Assembly: GCA_001692895.1 (NCBI GenBank)
Contig: KV748205.1
Location: 930,001-994,000 of the forward strand
DNA from: Cenococcum geophilum 1.58
Taxonomy: Eukaryota > Ascomycota > Dothideomycetes > Gloniales > Gloniaceae
Direction of reading: 5' to 3'
DNA: 64,000 nt
How positions within the stretch are numbered: position 1 is the stretch's first letter; each line of letters starts with the position of its first letter. This document shows, piece after piece, positions 56,201 to 64,000 of this stretch. A program made the position numbers and the translations under genes. The notes under the pieces were generated by a model, which was not told the origin of the DNA, searched no databases, and was given only the letters and a program-made list of their open reading frames with translations.

Positions 56201-58030
56201 AAGGTGTTATAATTAGCGTTAATATAGTAGGATTGAATTGCGGAGACGTAGGCTCTAACTATAGTAGGCTTAATACGGCTTATTTCTAGACTAGTATTGC
56301 TAAAGATCCGTTAGGTAATCTATTCTCCTAGGTAGTAGAGGGGCACTAGGTACTTTACCACTCCGTAAAGGTTGCAGTAGCCCTCCTAACTCTTAATTAC
56401 GGGATAGTATGAATCTCTCGTTCTATTAGAGAGGCCGTGCTATAATAGTTAGCCGAAGTATTTTAAGGGGGCTTTTACCTTAATCTAAAAATTAGGTAGG
56501 GGGTCTTTAAGAGGGACTAAGTCTCCTATTTCGGCGTTAGATTAAATGTAATAAAGAAGCGTATAGTAATAGTAAATTAGAAGTATCCTAATGCGGGTAT
56601 AGTAATAACACCCTATCGCGATTAAAACGAGATAGAGTATTAGCTAGCCCATTTTCTATAAAGGAAACCTACTCCGTATAGAGCGTAATATTATAGGCTG
56701 TAGCTAGTTAGAGGATTTTACAAAGCGGGTAATTACCCGGTCCTTTTACCACCGTATTCTGGAATTCTAAAAGTGTTACCGTGTTATCTATATGGATATA
56801 GACTAAGCTATGCTCCTACTGTATTACCTAGAGCTAGAACGAGGTCGTAATTACTCGGACCTTCCGCTTATTAATTAGGGTAAGGCGGTGTTCTGCATTA
56901 GGGTAGCAGCTTAAAAAATTATCTTAGGGTAGAGATACTAAATAGGGCGGCTATATTATCCCTTAAGAATCCTTAAGGAAGAAGAAGGCCCCGTAATTAA
57001 GAATCCTAGATATGTCTAAGAAGAGATAGAATTGTTTTTAATCCGTATTGTTAAAGAAGAGGATACTATTTAAAAGGGTAAGAGCATCCCTCCACTATAA
57101 TAAGTCTTGGCGAAGTTTAGCTGTTAGCTATTGGCGAGGATAACTACCTACCTTTATAAAAGTGGAGATGAACTCCTAGATAGAGCGGTTATATAAACGC
57201 CTAAGCCTAATTACCCGGGCGCTCCAAGCAAGTCTACTAGCTAGTTTTTAACTCTGAACTAGCGTTAGGGATCTACTACTTAACGCTTTATTAATCTCCT
57301 TAATTATAGTAGCCTGTTTTAAAGAAGAAAGATATAGCTTAGACTTTAGAGTATTTATAATATAACCTAGGACTTTAGCCGTAGTGCCTTTAATATTCTT
57401 TAATTCGTTTTATAGGATGCCTAATTCGTCACTTAATTAGTTATATATACTAAGTAATTAAGGGAGAATAGAAGTGTTAGAGAGTATAAAGATAAAGTTA
57501 TCTAGATAGTGCTTTAAGGCGGCGTTTAGGATATATTGGATAAGTATTTAGTGGAATCCCTCCGCAAAAAGATTAAATAAAAAGGGTGCAGTTTGAAGGC
57601 CGAATAAGAGGCAATATTTAAAATATACTATACCCTTCTAGGAGAACCCTATAAGGCGTTAAGCTTTAATAAAAAGTAAGATGTTCTAAAAGGCGTCCTT
57701 AATATCCCTCTTAATAATTATATAACTACGGCCTATATATATAACGTGTTAGAGAACCTAATTAACTGTTAAATATTATAGTATGGCGAATGCTATAGGG
57801 ATTAAGTCGTTAATAGATTAGCTAGATAGTGAGGATAAGTTATAAATATGGTGCTATCCCCTATCCGCTTTAGGTACTAAACCTAGCGGTAAGGATATAA
57901 CGGGAGACATTACTATTGCAATCCTACCTATATCTAGATCGGCGCTAATCTTCTCTAAAATTAGGACCGTATTTGCGGCTATTAAGGCTTAGTTCTTCTA
58001 GGAGAGGAGCTTAATTTCTAGGTTTGCCCT
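56201..58030 (-). pseudogene. Reverse transcriptase and RNase H of YR retroelement 2
   Basis: Minus strand: LPLGLVPKADRG (about 57905-57870), LQTAPFLFNLFAEGFH*IL (about 57605-57545) and YLDNFIFIL (57484-57512; expected YLDDF). The RNase H follows with LAKTEHRLTL-like and NTVTLLEFQNT (expected DNTV..L; about 56805-56770) and LANTLSRF (about 56640). Motifs are the DIRS/Ngaro type and match YR retroelement 1 block by block. Confidence 0.85.
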
Positions 58031-58049
58031 AATCTAGCATCCGAACTTT

Positions 58050-59416
58050 AAGATACTAATAATATTACATTAAAGGTTGCCGGGGTATAGAGATAGATAA
58101 CGCCCCCACGCTTAAATAATTAAGGGGGAGGGAGAGTCCTATAGAGGAGAGGAGGGCAGGAAGACTAGAAATAATAGTATAGTATTTAGCCTACCCGTAC
58201 TATAAGGGTAGAGCACGGTTTCGGCGGAGTGTAGGTATAGCTTAATGAAATTCTCTTCCTCCTCTTCCTTTTTCTTATTAATACTTTCCTCTAGTAATTA
58301 CTACTTGCAATTCCTTATAGTATATAGGCCACCGCACTTGCTGTAGGTATATAGAAACTTGCAATCCTTGCCTAGGTTACACTTCCCTCTATTAAAGCTA
58401 TAACAGGTCCTTAAGATATTAGTACTTACTTATACGCGTTTTAAGATAGATGCGGATTTATAAGTACTAGGATTGCAATAGATATTTAGGAAGTTACTAG
58501 AGATCTTCTAGTTAGCTAGCTCTAACTGGTTCTTTTAAATAACCATAGAGTGGTGCTCTAAGGCTATAGTCATTAAGGGAGCAATTTAGTAGGTGGTAGA
58601 TAGCCAGATAACTTAATTATAGAAGGTAAGTATTTAGGGAATAAGATCTACCAAAAGATTCTTATATATAACAATCAAAATCATTATATAGTTAAGGAAG
58701 CCCTCTACCTATACTTTAACGGACAAATAGTCCTTTATTATCCCTTCTTTCGGTCTTATAGAAAGGACGCTATTAATAATAAGGATATCATTCTAAGGCT
58801 TAGACTAGAGCTGGTGTATCCAGAGGCAAGAGAGGTTATTAGGCAAGAAAGTACCCTAAAATACCTTAAGTATCTCTTTATTCGGGACGCCAGGGAGGAG
58901 GGTATTTAGGATATTGGCTGTAGATGGGAGCAACTTACCCAGTTTATTAATTGGGGTTAAGAATAACACTACCATAGCTAATCTCGCTGTTACTATAGCG
59001 AGGCTTAATATATAGAGTTCAGTCGCCTAATCTTCCTATTCTTTTTAGACGCGTAGCATTTTGGTACGGTCCTCCTATTCCTAAAGAAGTCTTATTTTCT
59101 AGTTAGTTGCCTAGTCCTTAACCTCCTTTGCCTAAGCTCTTCTAATCCTTAGGTCCTCCTTATATAGTTACTAGAGCCGTTTTTCGGCTTTTTTAGCGGC
59201 TAAAGTCTCGCGTTAAGCCGCGGAGAGAGGCGCCATTATAGAGGATAGAGACTGTGACGCCGGCGTATCGCCTAAAGGTGTAGGGGAAGGTAAGGGAAAC
59301 TGGTAGGTAACCTCTAAGGAGTTTAGCTCGTCAAGTGTGTCGTTATTAGTTAAGTTTTTAAGGTTTTCACAGATAATTCGCGAAGGTTTAGACGAGCGTA
59401 TAGGTCGTTAAGTCAT
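58050..59416 (-). pseudogene. Gag-like protein of YR retroelement 2
   Basis: ATG at 59416 (MT*RPIRSSKPSRII). Ser/Thr/Pro-rich start, then a Lys/Glu-rich, probably coiled-coil part (KEDLRIRRA*AKEVKD). A zinc-finger region with GKCNLGKDCKFLYTYSKCGG then IRNCK lies at about 58365-58283, several His positions changed to Tyr. Encodes the nucleic-acid-binding structural protein; domain order and finger match YR retroelement 1. Stops at Gln/Trp positions. Confidence 0.75.
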
Positions 59417-59483
59417 TAACAGCAACAATTAATTATTAGAAATTGAGTAAATAAGGTATTAGCTCTTAAATGAGACTAATATA

Positions 59484-59583
59484 GAAAGCAAGCAAGCAAG
59501 GCTCAATTTTGTAAATGTTGATAATATTGGTGTTGCTAAGATACAGGGGTGCTGCTGCAGTGCTCGCTTAGCCACATAGACAT
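59484..59583 (-). repeat. A1 split direct repeat, 5' end of YR retroelement 2
   Basis: 100 bp (GAAAGCAAGCAAGCAAGGCT ... GCCACATAGACAT). Similarity to A2 stops abruptly at 59583, giving the 5' end. Confidence 0.9.
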
Positions 59584-60555
59584 GTCCATATAATATTGCC
59601 AATATTAGGTAAAAAAAATAAAAATAACCAGCTTTACGTAGCCTTATTTTATAGAAAAAGCTTTTTATTAGATAAAATATAAAAAAATTCCTATTATACA
59701 ATTAAGGTGGCGGAAAATCTAATTAATATTATATTAATATCTCCTTTCTACCTTTTCTTCTTATATAAGATACTATAAAATAAAATAAAATAGTAAAAGA
59801 GAGAGGAGACCTAGCAGTAATTTAGTAACTTTTATCTATTCCTTATCCTCTAATTCCACGATCCAATCCTTACCCTCTAGTGCTCCTACTGCCGCCACTA
59901 TAGGCTAAGAATTTTTATTATACGACAAATATTAAGCCTATAAGAGTACATATATTAAATCCCATAATAGTCGCAATGGATTCGCGAGCACTATCTGTCT
60001 TTTTAGCCTTATGGCGACGTGGAGCGGGACACGTTACAGAGCCCCATGATCCCGCCACTTATAATTTCCACAGCACTCACTATAGAACCCTGGGAGACTC
60101 TAACACTTAGTAAAGGGGCGAGGGCCTACTAGATGACGTGGAGTCGCCGTATAGGCCTCGTAGGGCTAGCGTTGATTAGCTCTCTACCTTGTATAAGTAA
60201 TATAGGTTACTTATAATTATATTTAGAGATCCACAACTCTAAATCAAAATTGCATTTATATATAAGGGCCTCCCTATCCGCACCTGCTTCTCCAATATAC
60301 CCCCTACCTAAGCCTCTATATTAATTACTAGTAAAGCTTTTACCCTCTTCTACTCGTCTTAAGAGTAGTTAGTTATATAGGTATATTATATAAAGAGAAG
60401 AGTTTACTTATAGTATAGCAATATTGCCGAAGAATCTCTTATATAGTAGAACGGGAAGTATACTAGATAATTATATTTCCCGATTCCCTATAAAGGGCAA
60501 TATTAGTAGTTAAACTTATAATCTATTAAGTTTTAAGTTAGTATATATTTATGAG
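59584..60555. other. AT-rich sequence with a possible solo-LTR-like segment
   Basis: No gene seen. 60190-60420 has a promoter-like TATATATAAGGGCC (about 60257-60270) and a C-rich segment after it, as in LTRs, but no second copy or TSD was found in the window. 59955-60180 is less mutated and GC-richer. Confidence 0.35.
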
Positions 60556-60638
60556 AAATAAGTAAATTTTCTAAGGAAAATTTCAAAATTGCCGACTTAT
60601 AGCCGGCAATTTTGGTCCTTGGAGAAATTTACTTATTT
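60556..60638. repeat. 83-bp near-perfect palindrome
   Basis: Outer arms AAATAAGTAAATTTTCTAAGG and, complemented, AAATAAGTAAATTTCTCCAAGG. Inner stem CAAAATTGCCG / CGGCAATTTTG with a 9-base loop. Could be a fold-back MITE or part of the Helitron 3' end, which lies in the right direction. Confidence 0.85.
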
Positions 60639-60699
60639 TTTACGCCTGCGGCGGGCTTTTATCCCCCTAAAACTAAGTGCTGCCTTACTACCACCCCTT

Positions 60700-60845
60700 T
60701 ACCGCCCTGCCTGCCCTTTTACTGCCCTACTACTGCCCTACTACTACCTTGCTACTGCTCTGCTACTACCCTACTACTACCCTACTACTCTACTACCCTA
60801 CTGCCCTACTGCCCTACTGCCCTACTGCTACCACTATTACTATAC
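60700..60845. repeat. Tandem repeat CCCTACTRC, G-rich on the minus strand
   Basis: About fourteen degenerate units of 8-10 bases (CCCTACTAC, CCCTACTGC). Three overlapping + strand open frames here are translations of the repeat. Confidence 0.9.
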
Positions 60846-60900
60846 TATCCTATAGTAACACCTCGGGATATATAATATTAGTAGTAGTAGCATTACCTTC

Positions 60901-63900
60901 CTACGGTAATAACAGCGAAAGCCTATATATATCCGTTACTCTTAACAGCGCAATATATAGCTGCCTATAGGTAAAGACCAGTATATATAAGTCAACGCCG
61001 ATAAAGTTAAAAGACTGCCCCTGTGACTTATTTACGGTCATAGCAAAGTATAGCCGGATTGGAAACTGCCTTCTACTAACAATAAACGGCAGTTCTCCTT
61101 CCGTAGAGGTAAGCTTAATGCGAGGGATTAGCCGTAGCTGGTTATAAAAGCTACCGCTAAGTATCTGAGTTTTAATATAGCGGCGGCCTAGGCGCGTAAT
61201 AATTATACGGGTGCCGTTATAGAGCCCTTTATTAGGGTAGAGGTTCCGTAAAAGGATTACGGGCGCGCTTACCTTTAGGGAAAGCTTTAACGGAGGTAGG
61301 TTACTAGGGTTAAATATCTGCAAAAGCTCCGCCGGCGGCAGTTCTACATAATCGTCTTCTCTATTTTACTCTATAGAGTTTATAGAATAAAAGGTGCTTA
61401 GGGAGCCGTAGAGCTGCGTAAGGACAGCGTTATTAATCTTAGCTATAGTATTATTACAAACAGTTAGAATAACGCAATCGCGGAAGGTATTAGGAGTAGT
61501 ATATACCCACGTAAGTAGTTATGGAGGGTATATATACTTATAAAAAGGTTCCTTAGACTAGAACTAGGCTATACCAAACGGGATACCAATGCTACTAGAT
61601 AGGGACTTATTATAGAATAAGCTCCGTACCTAAGCTGCAAACTACTAATTAGCCTTACCTTAGCGGATACGTATATTTAACCGTAGGGATAGTATACGGA
61701 AGGTAGGCTAGAGGAACGACCACTATAGGTAGGCACCTATAATAGCTGCGCGGTTCCCCTATAAGACGATAGGCAGTATCTAAGTAAAGTTGCCGCCTAA
61801 GATAGTAGGGAGTCCGCTAAAGGTAGAGTCGTTAGAACGGACGTCCGTAAGTATACGGTATACGGCTTTAAAGTAGTAGCGGTGCTATATTAGCACCTTA
61901 TCCTAAATAAGCAGAGAGGTATAGTGTAGAAGCTTAGCCAGATCTAAGTTTTTGGAGATATTATAAGTAGACTCTTTATATAGATTGATAGGTATCCAAA
62001 AACGAGAGTAGGTAATATAGCCGCTAAGTAATAGGAGGGCCGTAATACTAAAAGAAGCTCTATAAAGAACAATCTTACTATATAAGCGGTAGTAGTAGTA
62101 AAGGTAGCGATAGAGAAACGTTTTACTAGTACCTATAGGGCCCTAAAGAAAGAAGTAGGCGGTTTACGGATCTATATCTATAGCAGCAATAACAGTATTA
62201 AAGCACGCTACTTAATCCGCATTTAGCTGTTAATGTAGGTTAGTAAACTAATGTCCTTCCTCTATATAGTTATATTGCTATAGCTTAGCTACAAAAAGCG
62301 GGTTACTTCCCTCTATAATAACACCCTATTAGTACTAGAACTAGGGCAGGCTATAGTCTATAAGCGTTTTTTAGTAATCCGTAAGTATCTAATAAATAAG
62401 GTATAGGCCGTAATTAAGATAGGCGTTATTGTCCTCGCTAACTATAGAAGGAGTATTAGGTTAGCGGGCTAGAAAGTAAGGTATATTATTATAGATAGAC
62501 TGTTTAAAGCGGTTCTATAAAGCAACTAGCTCCGTAATAGGGCTGTAAATTAAAGCGGTTATAAATAAGGAGCGTAGCTAGGCGCTAATAGCAAAAACGG
62601 CGGCCTCTATTAAGCAATTAATCCACTTATAATTATCCTTTAGTAGCCCTAGGGCTACGTAGGCGGCCTAAAAGGTTAAATAGGCTATACTAGTAATAGT
62701 ACAAAGGTCTTTAAAGGAGGTAGGGCCGGGAACGGATATTAGTAGCAGCCGTAAGTAGAACCTCTTACCTATAATAGGGCTGCAGTAATACATACGGCCT
62801 ATTATAGTGCCTCGCTAGCGAGGATGCTACTCCCGCCACTTTATATAAAAGATATACCGCTTAGGGAAGTCTTAATATAGCTAGTTACGGTCATTGTTAT
62901 ACTCTACGTTATACTTAAAGAAGGCTATTAGCGTAGAGTAGGAGAGCTTAAGGTGCTATTAAATCTCCTTAGTAGACTAGTCTAGCTAAAAGTATATAGG
63001 CTGTTTACTTAGAAGGTGTACCGCAAGCTAGATTATAGGGGAGAACTCCTTATAAATAGGAAACTTAAATAGCCGCCAGATGGCCTTAGAGGGGCCAATA
63101 TAATAGCCCTGTAAATACTAGCTTACCTTATTACCGTCCGTAAGTTATAAAGTAGTATAGTCGTTCCCCTTATATATATACTTATAGATATACTTAACGG
63201 ACTTTACGGAGGCGTAGACCTTAACATTTATATATATATAATACTTTATAGTTAGATACGGAGAGTATAGAATAATCTAGCGGTTATCTATTTTAAATAT
63301 AGCCCCCCCTAGTAAGCGGACAGACTATAACCGCAAATTATTACAACGGCGGTATTTTAGATAGCTGTCCTTATATATAACAGTAATAGGGTTAAAAGGC
63401 TTAGAGTACCGCTTTAAGTAGGTTAGCGAAAGGCCTAGCCCTAGGGCAACTATATAGGGAGCTTACAGATTTTAGGAGCCATAAGGGCTGTAAACTATTA
63501 TAGACTTTACAATCTTAGTAAGATAACTAGTAGGATTGCTCTCTAGCTATAGAAGCTTAGCGGATATAAAATGGTTAATAACGGCTAGGTCTAATAACCT
63601 ATTATAGTTATACGGATATAAAAAGAGCAGTAGGTATAGATAGAGTAGGCCCCGTTTTTAGTACTTAATAGTTTAAATAGAGCTATAGTACTAGCCGAAG
63701 ATCTGCTTCCGTTTTAGGTTATAAAAGAGGTAGGTAAGCTTTATACGGAAGACGCGTATAACTAAATTAGGCCTATCTATAGCAGTTTAGCTAGGTAGTA
63801 GCTTATAGGTAATCTTATTCTACTTAGGGTTAGCAGTAAACGTAATAAATATACTTAAACGGCCGTATTCATGGATAATAGCTATTAAATTTTAATAGTA

Positions 63901-64000
63901 CTAGCCGATAAAGCGATTTCCGCTAAGGAAACTAGATAGAAGGACTATACGGCGGCTTAATAATATAGGGTCTAGATTATAGCGGGTAAGAGTATCTGTA
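60901..64000 (-). pseudogene. Helitron Rep/helicase, C-terminal 1 kb and upstream part (continues beyond window)
   Basis: A rolling-circle transposase of the Helitron class. Read through stops on the minus strand: Rep region with FITFTANP (about 63840), KRGLLYLYLLLFLYP (about 63659-63610; the HxH of the HUH motif, GLPHMHLLLFL in the family, is now YxY) and VKYISKYIYKGND (about 63185-63150). PIF1-type helicase: Walker A as GPIGTSKT (62117-62140; expected GPAGTGKT), LI*DKV for Walker B (about 61905), and an open stretch 60901-61323 containing KVSAPVILLRNL, GTRIIITRLG, FAMTVNKSQGQSF and LYIALLRVTD (helicase motifs V-VI). Stop TAG at 60901-60903. Confidence 0.9.
60901..64000 (-). mobile_element. 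Helitron, right part outside window
   Basis: Coding region as above. The 3' terminus should lie left of 60901. A hairpin followed by CTRR was not pinned down; the GC-rich AAAAGCCCGCCGCAGGCG (minus strand, 60643-60660) and the palindrome at 60556-60638 are candidates. The 5' end (TC) is outside the window. Confidence 0.75.

Larger units (their letters stand above)
54846..59583 (-). mobile_element. YR retroelement 2 (Ngaro/PAT-like), structurally complete
   Basis: On the minus strand the order is A1 (59484-59583), Gag, RT, RNase H, tyrosine recombinase, B1 (55175-55321), A2 (55071-55170), B2 (54846-54992). A copies are 100 bp and B copies 147 bp each, matching in length within each pair. This A1-ORFs-B1-A2-B2 split-direct-repeat structure is diagnostic of Ngaro/PAT-type YR retrotransposons. 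No methyltransferase domain was seen between RT and recombinase. RIP stops throughout. Confidence 0.92.

Noticed and set aside
60589-60970. Three overlapping open frames on the + strand
   Set aside because: They translate the CCCTACTRC tandem repeat in three frames, with no independent coding evidence; the real coding strand nearby is minus.

Overview
The window is a repeat graveyard from a filamentous ascomycete (Pezizomycotina type). No intact host gene, rRNA, tRNA or CRISPR array was recognised. Almost every coding remnant shows the signature of repeat-induced point mutation (RIP, CpA to TpA): stops sit where Gln or Trp codons belong (CAA/CAG to TAA/TAG, TGG to TAG), catalytic Asp has become Asn (YLDD to YLNN), and zinc-ligand Cys or His has become Tyr. 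Open frames longer than about 60 codons are therefore rare. Genes are called here from motifs read through stops, from terminal repeats and from target-site duplications (TSDs).

Layout, left to right. (1) 1-10844: a tyrosine-recombinase (YR) retroelement of the DIRS/Ngaro/PAT type on the + strand. It is split by a minus-strand Ty3 chromovirus (1655-8643, TSD CTATC) and ends in a B1-A2-B2 block of split direct repeats. (2) 11204-16996: a minus-strand Ty1/copia element (TSD GATAT/AATAT) inside a short unassigned sequence. (3) 17703-34152: a DNA transposon with an 8-bp TSD (GGTTATTC) and hAT-like ends. It hosts an internally deleted copia (17916-27965), which itself contains a complete Ty3 chromovirus (19050-27009), plus a gag-only LINE-like retroposon (28541-30653), a MITE (31573-31954) and a gag-only LTR element (32263-33786). 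(4) 34161-53188: a minus-strand piggyBac-type transposase gene cut into pieces by a Ty3 chromovirus (34924-49757) and a smaller LTR element (49785-52603). The right LTR of that chromovirus holds another chromovirus (40686-49646), which in turn holds a hAT transposon (42577-45259). The smaller LTR element holds a PIF/Harbinger-like MITE (50800-51367). (5) 53189-54845: a little-mutated island. (6) 54846-59583: a second, structurally complete YR retroelement on the minus strand, with the order A1-ORFs-B1-A2-B2. (7) 59584-60900: AT-rich sequence, an 83-bp palindrome and a 9-bp tandem repeat. (8) 60901-64000: the 3' part of a minus-strand Helitron (Rep plus PIF1 helicase), running off the right edge.

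Insertions are up to four deep, and nearly all LTR elements can be closed by an exact or one-transition 5-bp TSD, so the order of events can be read. The most notable observations are: a shared palindromic module in the 3' non-coding part of four retroelements from three different orders; a piggyBac frame that reads through once two insertions are removed in silico; two well-resolved split-direct-repeat retroelements; two independent gag-only elements; and a tandem duplication inside one LTR. Coordinates of LTRs and TSDs were counted from the sequence. Limits of decayed genes are approximate.
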